Notes: a model not told the origin generated them from the sequence alone. Shown: positions 1 through 7,099, counted from the stretch's first letter. The stretch: 17,215 nucleotides of DNA from an uncultured Alistipes sp. (GCF_949296715.1 NZ_CASFQD010000019.1:1-17215), one strand, 5' to 3'. Translations and numbers: made by a program.

Positions 1-1159
1 AGAGCAGCTTCGCACCGTGCGTGATGACGCCGCCGGACTCCTGGGTCGTACCCGGCAGGAAGCCAGGCACGTCGACGAGCGTCACGAGCGGAATGTTGAA
101 CGCGTCGCAGAAGCGCACGAAACGGGCAGCCTTGCGGCTGGCGTTGATGTCGAGCACGCCGGCCATGAACTTCGGCTGGTTGGCGATGATGCCCACCGAC
201 TGTCCGTTGAAGCGGGCGAAGCAGGTGATGATGTTCTTGGCATAGTTGGCTGCCGACTCCAGGTACTCGCCGTTGTCGACGATGGCGCGGATCACCTCGG
301 CCATGTCATAGGGCTTGTTGGCGTTGTCGGGGATGATCTCGTTGAGCGTATCCTCCAGACGGTCGATGCGGTCCGTGCAGACGGTCAGCGGAGCGTCCTC
401 CATGTTGTTCTGCGGCATGTACGAGAGGAGCTTCTTGATGAGCTCGATGCCCTCCTCCTCGGTGTCGACGGCGAACTGGGCCACACCCGACTTGGTCGTG
501 TGCATCACGGCGCCGCCCAGCTGCTCCTGCGTCACGTTCTCGCCCGTCACGGTCTTGACGACCTTCGGGCCCGTGAGGAACATGTTGGAGGTCTCCTTCT
601 TCATGATGATGAAGTCCGTCAGCGCGGGCGAATAGACGGCACCGCCGGCGCAGGGGCCGAAGATGGCCGAAATCTGCGGGATGACGCCCGAGGCCATGAC
701 GTTGCGCTGGAAGATGTTGGCATAGCCGGCCAGGGCGTTGACGCCCTCCTGGATACGTGCGCCGCCCGAGTCGTTCATGCCGATGCAGGGGGCGCCGTTG
801 CGCATGGCCATGTCCATGACCTTGCAGATCTTGTCGGACATCGACAGCGACAGCGAGCCGGCCGTCACGGTGAAGTCCTGTGCAAAGACGTACACCAGAC
901 GTCCCGCGATCGTGCCGTAACCCGTCACGACGCCGTCGCCGAAGGCGTGCTTCTTCTCCATGCCGAAGTCGTAGCAACGGTGGGTGACGAACATGTCGAA
1001 CTCCTCGAAGGAGCCTTCGTCCAGAAGCATCTGGATACGTTCGCGGGCCGTGTACTTGCCCTTCTCGTGCTGCTTGTCGATCGCCTTCTGGCCGCCGCCC
1101 ATGCGTGCGGTCTCGCGGTTCTCGATGAGCTGGCTGATCTTGTTCTGAATATCGCTCAT
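1..1159 (-). CDS. mmdA: Methylmalonyl-CoA decarboxylase / propionyl-CoA carboxylase carboxyltransferase subunit (partial, C-terminus missing)
   Basis: This is the carboxyltransferase subunit that takes the carboxyl group from methylmalonyl-CoA onto biotin (or the reverse), giving propionyl-CoA in the succinate-to-propionate route. About 386 codons are present; family members are about 510-520 residues, so roughly the last quarter lies beyond the left edge. The N-terminal crotonase-like half shows DSGGARIQEG (130-139) and GPCAGGAVYSPALTDF (168-183), the oxyanion and CoA-binding glycine-rich loops. The C-terminal half begins with GFLPGTTQESGG (365-376). The start ATG is the first in frame and the N-terminus (MSDIQNKISQL) fits the family. 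It lies 121 bp downstream of mce on the same strand, so the two are probably co-transcribed; biotin-carrier and membrane decarboxylase subunits may follow outside the window. MmdA and PccB cannot be separated from this subunit alone; a fermentative Bacteroidota context favours MmdA. Confidence 0.95.
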   Translation of the reverse strand, partial: MSDIQNKISQLIENRETARMGGGQKAIDKQHEKGKYTARERIQMLLDEGSFEEFDMFVTHRCYDFGMEKKHAFGDGVVTGYGTIAGRLVYVFAQDFTVTAGSLSLSMSDKICKVMDMAMRNGAPCIGMNDSGGARIQEGVNALAGYANIFQRNVMASGVIPQISAIFGPCAGGAVYSPALTDFIIMKKETSNMFLTGPKVVKTVTGENVTQEQLGGAVMHTTKSGVAQFAVDTEEEGIELIKKLLSYMPQNNMEDAPLTVCTDRIDRLEDTLNEIIPDNANKPYDMAEVIRAIVDNGEYLESAANYAKNIITCFARFNGQSVGIIANQPKFMAGVLDINASRKAARFVRFCDAFNIPLVTLVDVPGFLPGTTQESGGVITHGAKLL

Positions 1160-1227
1160 AACGTGTGATTAAGTGATTGCTTTAATGAATGGCCGCCTGC
1201 CGCAAGGGTTGCTCCGAACCCGCAGAA

Positions 1228-1256
1228 GCCCGTCCGCACATTCCGCACGGACGGGC
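1228..1256 (-). other. Intercistronic hairpin between mce and mmdA
   Basis: A 9-bp perfect inverted repeat (GCCCGTCCG / CGGACGGGC, 11-nt loop) sits in the 121-bp gap between the mce stop and the mmdA start. No T-run follows on the minus strand, so it is not a typical terminator. It may protect or process the message, or lower mmdA relative to mce. The structure is seen; the role is inference. Confidence 0.5.
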
Positions 1257-1280
1257 CGCACGCGGTCCTGTTCGACTCGA

Positions 1281-1691
1281 TTATTTGTTCTTGTTCTCGC
1301 AAAGCTCCGTGAGGATGCCCTGGGTCGATTTCGGGTGCAGGAAGGCGATGGTCAGCCCCTCGGCGCCCTTGCGCGGCGTCTTGTCGATCAGACGGATACC
1401 CTTGGCCTCGGCATCGGCGAGCTGCTCCTCGATGTTCTCGCAGGCGAGCGCCATGTGGTGGATGCCCACGCCGCGGTTCTCGATGTACTTGGCGATGGTC
1501 GAATCCTCGGAGGTCGGCTCCAGCAGTTCGATCTTCGTCTGGCCCAGCATGAAGAAGGCCGTGCGCACTTTCTGATCGGCCACCTCCTCGATGGCATAGC
1601 ACTTCAGACCCAGCACGTTCTCCCAGTAGGGGATAGCTTCATCAAGGCTCTTCACTGCGACGCCAAGATGCTCGATATGAGAAACTTTCAT
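1281..1691 (-). CDS. mce: Methylmalonyl-CoA epimerase
   Basis: A 136-residue protein of the vicinal oxygen chelate superfamily that interconverts (R)- and (S)-methylmalonyl-CoA, linking the B12-dependent mutase with the decarboxylase. The length is typical. Two beta-alpha-beta-beta-beta modules are visible. Probable metal ligands are H8 (HIEHLGVAV), the FFMLGQTKIELLEP strand, H79 in GIHHMAL and E129 in GILTEL. The signature ELLEPTSEDSTIAKYI (55-70) is characteristic of the bacterial epimerase. The ATG is preceded by an A-rich leader and a TATCTTTG -7 box about 66 bp upstream. It is first in a leftward unit with mmdA and diverges from the unit containing meaB, so four genes of one locus bear on the methylmalonyl-CoA pathway or sit beside it. 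No anomalies. Confidence 0.96.
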   Translation of the reverse strand: MKVSHIEHLGVAVKSLDEAIPYWENVLGLKCYAIEEVADQKVRTAFFMLGQTKIELLEPTSEDSTIAKYIENRGVGIHHMALACENIEEQLADAEAKGIRLIDKTPRKGAEGLTIAFLHPKSTQGILTELCENKNK

Positions 1692-1757
1692 AGCAAATAA
1701 AGATTAAAGTTTAGTGAATGTTCCGGTTGTTGTTCGCTTGCTGTTATTTTGCGAACA

Positions 1758-1789
1758 CAAAGATAGGCTAATCTTTTCGGAATAGCCAA
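1758..1789 (-). promoter_or_regulatory. Promoter of mce-mmdA
   Basis: The minus strand carries TATCTTTG (1758-1765), a perfect match to the Bacteroidota -7 consensus TAnnTTTG. A TTG (1787-1789) lies 21 bp upstream as a -33 element. The box is 66 bp ahead of the mce start. Confidence 0.7.
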
Positions 1790-1961
1790 TTTTTGGGGCA
1801 TTTTTTTGGCAATATTTTCGTCCGCAAAATCTCCGCCGGAGATCGCGCCGCCGAATATGCACAGCGCCGTGCGGAAAAGGGAGAGCGGGCCGCAGGCGCG
1901 GCTTTTCGCGCCGCCCCGCGCAAAAAAGCCCCGGAATATGGCAAATACGGCAAATTATTCG

Positions 1962-1969
1962 TATCTTCG
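1962..1969 (+). promoter_or_regulatory. Probable -7 box of the thioredoxin-like/meaB unit
   Basis: TATCTTCG differs from TAnnTTTG at one position and lies 19 bp before the ATG at 1989. I see no clear -33 TTTG. The remaining divergent spacer (1692-1988) holds only this box, the mce promoter and a GC-rich stretch with no convincing gene. Confidence 0.45.
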
Positions 1970-1988
1970 CTCCGAACAAAGGCTCACC

Positions 1989-2456
1989 ATGAAACACACC
2001 GTGCTTGCCCTGCTGCTCGTCCTGGCGCTGCTGCCCGGCGGCGCCGCAGCCCAGAACATCGCTCTCGGCGAGCGGGTTCCCGAGATCAAGAACACCGTCT
2101 GGCTCGACGGGCACCGCGCCGCGCCGGCCGCGATGACCTACATCGAGTTCTACCACTCGGCGAGCGAAATCTCCGCCGCGATGCTCGAACGGCTGTGCAG
2201 GCTCTGCGACGATCCGGAGTGCGACCTGCGCCTGATCATCGTCACGAAGGAGCCCGTCGAGCGGATCGCGCCGCTGCTGCGCCCCTGCCTTGCGCCGCGC
2301 ATCGCCGTGGCACTCGACACCTCCGGCAGGGGTTTTGCGGCCTTCGGCGTCAGCTACCTCCCCTTCGGGGTACTGGTCGACGCGAAGAAACGGGCCCTGT
2401 GGATGGGCAATACGCTCCAGATGAACAAACAGTTGCTTCTTAAAATCACAAAATAG
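1989..2456 (+). CDS. Exported thioredoxin-fold protein lacking the CxxC active site
   Basis: A 155-residue protein with an N-terminal signal peptide (hydrophobic run to about residue 20, AAA-Q cleavage near 21-22). The rest follows the TlpA/thioredoxin pattern: strand YIEFYH (51-56), the active-site position, helix, strand LRLIIVTKE (80-88), strand IAVALD (105-110), and a cis-proline loop YLPFGVLVD (123-131, P125). Where a thioredoxin has WCxPC, this protein has S59-E-I-S62, so both catalytic cysteines are serines. A C70-x-x-C73 pair lies further along the helix, not at the usual site. It is therefore unlikely to be a normal oxidoreductase; a binding or scaffold role is possible but unknown. 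I prefer the ATG at 1989 over upstream in-frame codons because it starts the signal peptide. The stop lies 9 bp before meaB, implying one transcript. Confidence 0.8.
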   Translation: MKHTVLALLLVLALLPGGAAAQNIALGERVPEIKNTVWLDGHRAAPAAMTYIEFYHSASEISAAMLERLCRLCDDPECDLRLIIVTKEPVERIAPLLRPCLAPRIAVALDTSGRGFAAFGVSYLPFGVLVDAKKRALWMGNTLQMNKQLLLKITK

Positions 2457-2465
2457 TCAACAGCC

Positions 2466-3602
2466 ATGTCCTTCACCAAAATACACCATTTCGAAAAGGA
2501 GGAGTACGCCGACATGCACCACGACACGGCGCTGAACGTCACCGAAGGGGTCGAAGACCAGCCGATCATCAGCCCCTATTTCGTCCGCCACAAGCGGCGC
2601 AGCCTCACGACCGCCGAGTACGTCGAGGGAATCCTCGCGGGCAACATCACGACGCTGTCGCAGGCCATCACGCTCATCGAGTCGAGCAACCCGGCCCACT
2701 ACGCCCAGGCGCAGGAGATCATCGAGCAGTGCCTGCCCCACGCCGGACACTCGGTGCGCATCGGCATCACGGGTGTGCCGGGCGCCGGCAAGTCGACCTT
2801 CATCGAGGCCATCGGCAACATGGTCACCTCGCTGCGCCACAAGCTGGCCGTACTGGCCATCGACCCCTCGTCGGAGCGCAGCGGCGGCTCGATCCTCGGC
2901 GACAAGACCCGCATGGAGAGCATCAGCCACAACCCCGACGTCTTCATCCGCCCCTCGCCCTCGGCCGGGTCGCTGGGCGGCGTGGCGCGCAAGACGCGCG
3001 AGACGATCGTGCTGTGCGAGGCGGCGGGCTTCGACGTGATCTTCATCGAGACGGTGGGGGTCGGGCAGTCCGAGACGGCCGTGCACTCGATGGTCGACCT
3101 GTTCATGCTGTTGCAGATTTCGGGTGCCGGCGACGAGCTGCAGGGCATCAAGCGCGGCATCATGGAGATGGCCGACCTGATGGTCATTACGAAGGCCGAC
3201 GGCGAGAACATCCACAAGGCCGAGCTGGCCAAGACGCAGTTCCAGGGGGCCCTGCGCCTCTTCCCCATGCCCGAATCGGGCTGGCGGCCCAAGGTCTACA
3301 CCTCGTCGGCCGTCACGGGCAGCGGACTGGAGGAGGTATGGAAGGGCGTCGAGGAGTACCTCGACCACATCCAGGCCAACGGCTATTTCCGCCACAACCG
3401 CAACCGGCAGAACAAGTACTGGATGTACGAATCGATCAACGAGGTGCTGCGCAACTCGTTCTACCACGACCCGGCCGTCGAGGCCCGCATCGGGGTGTAC
3501 GAGGAGCGGGTGCTCGACGACAAGATATCGTCGTTCATCGCCGCCAAAGAGCTGCTGGACCTCTATTTTGCCGACAAGGCCGCACACAACGACAAACCGT
3601 AA
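2466..3602 (+). CDS. meaB: Methylmalonyl-CoA mutase-associated GTPase MeaB (ArgK/MMAA family)
   Basis: A 378-residue G3E-type P-loop GTPase that guards loading and protection of adenosylcobalamin on methylmalonyl-CoA mutase. Visible motifs are Walker A GVPGAGKST (103-111), the Mg/switch I segment AIDPSSERSGGSILGDKTRM (131-150), switch II region ETVGVGQSE (195-203) and the guanine-specificity motif TKAD (242-245). Helical N- and C-terminal arms flank the G domain as in the family. The start at 2466 gives a normal family length; an in-frame ATG at 2514 is a possible alternative. It follows the thioredoxin-like gene by 9 bp and lies divergent to mce-mmdA, consistent with propionate metabolism. 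The mutase subunits are not in the window. A perfect 38-bp palindrome follows the stop by about 20 bp. Confidence 0.96.
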   Translation: MSFTKIHHFEKEEYADMHHDTALNVTEGVEDQPIISPYFVRHKRRSLTTAEYVEGILAGNITTLSQAITLIESSNPAHYAQAQEIIEQCLPHAGHSVRIGITGVPGAGKSTFIEAIGNMVTSLRHKLAVLAIDPSSERSGGSILGDKTRMESISHNPDVFIRPSPSAGSLGGVARKTRETIVLCEAAGFDVIFIETVGVGQSETAVHSMVDLFMLLQISGAGDELQGIKRGIMEMADLMVITKADGENIHKAELAKTQFQGALRLFPMPESGWRPKVYTSSAVTGSGLEEVWKGVEEYLDHIQANGYFRHNRNRQNKYWMYESINEVLRNSFYHDPAVEARIGVYEERVLDDKISSFIAAKELLDLYFADKAAHNDKP

Positions 3603-3623
3603 GAGAAGCGGCATCCCGACACC

Positions 3624-3661
3624 GGAAGGCGGAAAAGCGAACGTTCGCTTTTCCGCCTTCC
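3624..3661 (+). terminator. 38-bp perfect palindrome after meaB, probable terminator
   Basis: Two 19-bp arms meet without a spacer (centre between 3642 and 3643; left arm starts GGAAGGCGG, centre GAAC/GTTC). A short TATATATA run follows instead of a T-tract, so as an intrinsic terminator it is atypical. Placement directly after the meaB stop supports 3'-end formation or mRNA protection. Confidence 0.65.
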
Positions 3662-3859
3662 TATATATAGGATACCCGCCCGCACCGCCCGGAACCGGCC
3701 CGGGATTCGACCCGCCGGACGCCGGACGCAGCCCCGGCGCCGGACATCCGGAGGCTCGCGCCCGACGCGACAACGGCAACCGTCCGCCCCGCCGTCCCGA
3801 AATTTACGGGCAGAGGCGTAAAAAAACGGCATTTCGTGCCGAATCGCGGTTTTTTTTTC
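3662..3859. other. Intergenic stretch between meaB and the lipoprotein gene
   Basis: Part of the 416-bp gap between the meaB stop and the next start. It is GC-rich up to about 3800, then turns AT-rich with an A7 run, a small hairpin (CGGCA/TGCCG, about 3827-3841) and a T9 tract at 3850-3858. I see no gene or RNA in it; open frames here are GC-driven. Confidence 0.5.
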
Positions 3860-3867
3860 TATATTTG
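3860..3867 (+). promoter_or_regulatory. Promoter -7 box of the Fn3 lipoprotein gene
   Basis: TATATTTG matches TAnnTTTG exactly. One base separates it from a run of nine T (3850-3858). No good -33 TTTG is seen at the usual distance. Transcription from here gives a leader of about 145 nt before the ATG at 4019. Confidence 0.65.
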
Positions 3868-4018
3868 TTGGTCGGCACACGGGCTTCCGCCGGATTCGGG
3901 GGCCACCGTCTCACGCGGCAGTCCGCTTCACGGGACCATTTCCCCCGAAACGGCTTCGGCCGCGCAGCTCCGGCAAAGCATTCAGAACGAAACACTTACC
4001 ACTATAAACATTAACATC

Positions 4019-5386
4019 ATGCAAAACAAACTCTTCACACTCCTCTGCACGGCTCTTTTGGCCTTTGCATTGACGTCCTGCGAGAAGGACGAGAGCACCG
4101 ATCCCTCGAAACTGCCCGCTCCGGTTCTGAACGTAACGGAACAGCTCAGCGACGGGTTCACCGTCAGCTGGCAGGCTGTCGAGAACGCAACCGGCTACAA
4201 CTATGTATTCGGAAGCGAAGCCGAGAAGAGCACCACCGCCACTTCCGTATCCTTCACCGGTCTGGAGCCCGGAACCTATACCGTCAAAGTCAAGGCCGTG
4301 TCCGGTTCGGCCGAGTGGAGCGACTCCGACTACGCCACGATTTCCGCCACCCTGGAGGATGAGCCTTCCTCGGACGTCGGGCTGACCTTTACGATCGAGG
4401 TAAGCGACATCACCGCTACCACCGCGACCCTCAAGTGCACTCCGTCCGACAACAGCAAGACCTATTACTTCGACTGCATGGAGAAGGAGCAGTTCGACCA
4501 GCTGCACACCTCCGACGAGGCATTTGCCACGGCCCTTCTCGAAGGCATGGAGTACATGGGCGCAGCGTATGGCATGACGCTCGAAGAGGTGCTCGGGCTG
4601 CTGCTTTCCACGGGTCCCGATTCGTGGACCGCAGAATCTCTTGCGGCTTCGACCGAACATGTGGTCTACGCCCTCGGAATCAATATGGACGGAACGGTCA
4701 CCTCGGCCGTGGCAACAAAGAACTTCACGACCGAAGAGCGTGCGGGCGGTTCCGACGACGAAGGCTGGTTCGGCAACTGGAGTGCCACTTCGACCGGCTC
4801 GCTCAAATGGGACGTAAGCGGACAGTATCTGGAGCCTACCTATGAGGAGACCCGCGCCATGGACCTCAACTTCACCATCAAGGAGGAGAATGGCCAGATT
4901 CTTCTCTACGGCTGGAGCCAGGTTGACAGCGAGATTCCCGCCCTCTGCGAGATCAACGACAACGGCGACCTCGAGGTCTATGCGGGTGTTACCGTAGGTT
5001 CCGCAAGCGGAGGATACACCCCGACGTGGTCGGGCTACAGCATCGTAAACGGCTCGGACTACTCGCTCATTACGGGCACCTACCCCGCCTACACGTTCAG
5101 CATGAACGGCGACCAGGCCACCTGCAAGCGTTACGAGGGTGAACTTTCGGGCGGAGGAACGTTCGAGACCATTTCGCTGGAGGTCTATGCCCTGAGCGAT
5201 ACCCAGTACGCGATTTACGGCTCCTCGTTCCCCGTATACCACGTAGCCGGCGACGTCACGATGACCAAGGCTGCCGGTTCGAGCGCAATGAAGGCTGCGG
5301 CGGCAATGAAGGCTGCGCAGAAGTACAGCGCCAAGGTGCTGTGCCCGAGCTCCTACGTACTGAACAACATGCAGGCTGCAAAATAA
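4019..5386 (+). CDS. Surface-exposed lipoprotein with a fibronectin type III domain
   Basis: A 455-residue protein. Residues 1-21 form a lipoprotein signal ending in LTSC (C21). EKDEST follows, an acidic/lysine stretch of the kind that marks Bacteroidota lipoproteins for the outer face of the outer membrane. Residues about 33-112 are a fibronectin type III fold (PAPVLNVTE, FTVSWQAVENATGYNYVF, GLEPGTYTVKVKAV). Residues about 121-240 form a second beta domain (FTIEVSDITATTATLKCTP) interrupted by a helical stretch. Residues 246-415 are a beta-rich region beginning GWFGNWSATSTG that I do not recognise. The tail is Ala/Lys-rich with repeated AMKAA. I chose the ATG at 4019 because it begins the lipobox signal; an in-frame extension to 3836 overlaps the promoter and has no signal. 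It looks like a single-gene unit bounded by its own promoter and a strong terminator. Adhesion or glycan binding is a guess only. Confidence 0.85.
   Translation: MQNKLFTLLCTALLAFALTSCEKDESTDPSKLPAPVLNVTEQLSDGFTVSWQAVENATGYNYVFGSEAEKSTTATSVSFTGLEPGTYTVKVKAVSGSAEWSDSDYATISATLEDEPSSDVGLTFTIEVSDITATTATLKCTPSDNSKTYYFDCMEKEQFDQLHTSDEAFATALLEGMEYMGAAYGMTLEEVLGLLLSTGPDSWTAESLAASTEHVVYALGINMDGTVTSAVATKNFTTEERAGGSDDEGWFGNWSATSTGSLKWDVSGQYLEPTYEETRAMDLNFTIKEENGQILLYGWSQVDSEIPALCEINDNGDLEVYAGVTVGSASGGYTPTWSGYSIVNGSDYSLITGTYPAYTFSMNGDQATCKRYEGELSGGGTFETISLEVYALSDTQYAIYGSSFPVYHVAGDVTMTKAAGSSAMKAAAAMKAAQKYSAKVLCPSSYVLNNMQAAK
5285..5317 (+). repeat. Short direct repeat in the lipoprotein tail
   Basis: A 15-bp word (GCAATGAAGGCTGCG) occurs at 5285-5299 and again at 5303-5317, an 18-bp period that keeps frame and encodes repeated AMKAA. 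It could gain or lose six residues by slippage. Confidence 0.7.
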
Positions 5387-5402
5387 GGCCGCATTGGCAA
5401 AA

Positions 5403-5435
5403 CCGTCCATCGGCCCCTGCGGGCCCGATGGACGG
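5403..5435 (+). other. First hairpin after the lipoprotein gene
   Basis: Arms CCGTCCATCGG and CCGATGGACGG enclose an 11-nt loop. It lies 17 bp after the stop and ahead of the main terminator, possibly as a 3'-end stabiliser. Confidence 0.55.
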
Positions 5436-5444
5436 CTGAACCGA

Positions 5445-5481
5445 AAGCACCCCGGGAAATTTCCCGGGGTGCTTCATTTTT
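5445..5481 (+). terminator. Intrinsic terminator of the lipoprotein gene
   Basis: A perfect 30-bp palindrome (5445-5474; 15-bp arms, left AAGCACCCCGGGAAA) is followed by CATTTTTG, giving a U-tract. Its symmetry could also stop transcription arriving from the right. Confidence 0.85.
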
Positions 5482-5591
5482 GCCCCAAATATCTACAGGC
5501 AGTCGGTTATCCATGTCTGCAAGAGATTTGCACAGAACGACCGGAAGGCCCGCACAAGAAGGGAAGGCCGGGTTCCGGCAGTCTTGCCGCC

Positions 5592-6206
5592 CTACTTCTT
5601 CCCCTCGCCCTTGAGTGTCGGCAGCTTCAGCCCGTAGTGCACGGCGACGATGCGCAGGGCGATGACCGCCGCGGCCGTGGTGATTTGCAGCACGGCGCCC
5701 GTGATGCCCACCTGTTCGCAGGCCCAGAAGACCACGCCGCCGAAGACGCATGCCAGGGCATAGATCTCCTTGCGGAAGATGAGCGGCTCCTCGTTGATGA
5801 GGATGTCGCGCAGCACGCCGCCCGCGGCGCCGGTCATGGTGCCCATGATGACGGCGACCCAGAGCGGGAAACCCGCCGCAAGGGTCTTCTCGATGCCGAC
5901 GACCGTGAAGAGGCCCAGCCCGACGGCGTCGAAGATGAAGAAGGTGTTGTTGAGCCGGATGAGGTAGCGGCCCAGCACGATGACGATGCCCAGCGCGATG
6001 GCCGTGACGACGAGGTAGACGCTGTCGAGCATCCAGAAGGGGGTCATCGAGAGCATCACGTCGCGCATCGTACCGCCGCCGATGGCCGTCGTGAAGCCCA
6101 CGACATAGGCCCCGAACCAGTCGAAACGCTTGGCCGAGGCGAGCCGGATACCGCTGATGGCAAAGGCCAGCGTGCCCAGCATCTCAAGAATAAAGTATAC
6201 GCTCAT
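5592..6206 (-). CDS. TRIC/UPF0126 family integral membrane protein (putative cation channel)
   Basis: A 204-residue protein of about seven hydrophobic segments made of two related halves. Each half carries the family glycine motif: GGGTMRD (43-49) and GAAGGVLRD (126-134). This pattern defines the UPF0126 (YicG-like) family, prokaryotic relatives of trimeric intracellular cation channels, which conduct monovalent cations such as K+; the substrate here is inferred from family only. The soluble C-terminus is Lys/Gly-rich. I use the ATG at 6206 (MSVYFILEML) because the first membrane segment begins there; the 12-residue upstream extension is polar and lies in the leader. It is a monocistronic leftward gene with its own promoter. 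No strong terminator is visible downstream, only a 5-bp GC stem near 5566-5578. Confidence 0.9.
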   Translation of the reverse strand: MSVYFILEMLGTLAFAISGIRLASAKRFDWFGAYVVGFTTAIGGGTMRDVMLSMTPFWMLDSVYLVVTAIALGIVIVLGRYLIRLNNTFFIFDAVGLGLFTVVGIEKTLAAGFPLWVAVIMGTMTGAAGGVLRDILINEEPLIFRKEIYALACVFGGVVFWACEQVGITGAVLQITTAAAVIALRIVAVHYGLKLPTLKGEGKK

Positions 6207-6253
6207 GATCGCAGTCCGTTTCAGGCGGGAAGCACCCCGCAAAAATCAGGCTG

Positions 6254-6261
6254 CAAAGATA
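6254..6261 (-). promoter_or_regulatory. Promoter -7 box of the TRIC-family gene
   Basis: TATCTTTG on the minus strand matches TAnnTTTG exactly, 47 bp before the ATG at 6206. The -33 region is T-rich but lacks TTTG. Confidence 0.65.
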
Positions 6262-6390
6262 GAAAACCTTTTTCAGAAAAGCGGTCCCGGCGGCGCTTTT
6301 TCCGGCCCCGGGCGGCACGCCCCTCCGAAAAGGGGCCGTCCGCCACCGTTTCTCACCACAGCCGCCCGGCGTGCGGCCCGCCGCACCCGG

Positions 6391-7077
6391 CTACCGCCGC
6401 AGCAGCTCCGCCAGTTCGGGCACCCCCTCGGCCGCGCGCTTGCGGATGACTGTCAGCGGATTGCGGATGCCCGACACGTCGGGATTCCCGGGATCGACCA
6501 GGTAGATCGGCACCTCGGGCCGCGCATAGCGCACGAGCGACGCGGCGGGATAGACCGCCAGCGACGTCCCCACGACGACCATTGCATCGGCCCGCGCGGC
6601 GATTTCGGCGGCCCGCTCGAACATCGGCACCGACTCGCCGAAGAAAACGATGTGCGGGCGCAGCAGCGCACCGTCGGGCCCCGTGGCGTCGAGCTTCTGC
6701 TCCCACCCCTCGATCGGAACGATCACGTCGGGATTGCGCATCGACCGCAACTTGCGCAGCTCGCCGTGCAGGTGCGTGACGTGCGTCGACCCGGCCCGCT
6801 CGTGCAGGTCGTCGACATTCTGCGTCACCACCTCGACGTCGAAGTCGCGCTCCAGCCCCGCAATGGCAAGGTGCCCGGCATTGGGCCTGGCGGCGAGCAC
6901 TTCGCGGCGGCGCATGTTGTAGAACTCGATCACCAGCGCCCGGTTGCGGGCCAGCGCCTCGGGCGTGCAGACCTCCTCGATCCGGTAGTTGGCCCACAGG
7001 CCGTCCGCATCGCGGAACGTCGCGATGCCGCTGTCGGCGCTCATTCCCGCGCCGGTAAAGACCACGATCCTTTTCAT
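6391..7077 (-). CDS. cobB: Sir2-family NAD-dependent protein deacylase without zinc cysteines
   Basis: A 228-residue sirtuin that uses NAD to remove acyl groups from protein lysines in the cytoplasm. Motifs: GAGMSADSGIATFRD (9-23), TQNVDDLHERAG (85-96), HLHGEL with catalytic H104, FFGESVP (145-151) and GTSLAVYPA (170-178). FYNMRR (52-57) supplies the Tyr-x-x-Arg pair (Y53, R56) that marks class III sirtuins preferring succinyl or malonyl lysine. The small zinc-binding module is degenerate: the whole protein has one cysteine (C37), so no structural zinc site can form. The start at 7077 (MKRIVVFTGAG) is set by the Rossmann strand and by a promoter directly upstream; longer in-frame versions run through that promoter. 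Substrate preference is family-based inference. It is transcribed separately from the upstream deaminase. Confidence 0.93.
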   Translation of the reverse strand: MKRIVVFTGAGMSADSGIATFRDADGLWANYRIEEVCTPEALARNRALVIEFYNMRRREVLAARPNAGHLAIAGLERDFDVEVVTQNVDDLHERAGSTHVTHLHGELRKLRSMRNPDVIVPIEGWEQKLDATGPDGALLRPHIVFFGESVPMFERAAEIAARADAMVVVGTSLAVYPAASLVRYARPEVPIYLVDPGNPDVSGIRNPLTVIRKRAAEGVPELAELLRR

Positions 7078-7099
7078 GACGGAACTTTTTTGCTTACTG

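Noticed and set aside
17..1168. Long plus-strand open frame of 383 codons
   Set aside because: It is antisense to mmdA, whose protein is clearly conserved; the frame is open only because of GC-rich codon positions.
1692..1988. Cobalamin riboswitch upstream of the methylmalonyl-CoA genes
   Set aside because: I found no B12-box-like conserved core in either strand of the spacer, and it is too short for two promoters plus that element.
3703..3722. ATTCGACC segment resembling a tRNA T-loop
   Set aside because: No matching 5-bp T-stem with a 7-nt loop, and no anticodon or acceptor arms can be built around it.
2457..3779. Minus-strand open frame of 440 codons opposite meaB
   Set aside because: Composition is Arg/Gly/His/Val-rich without domain pattern and it mirrors meaB codons; a shadow frame.
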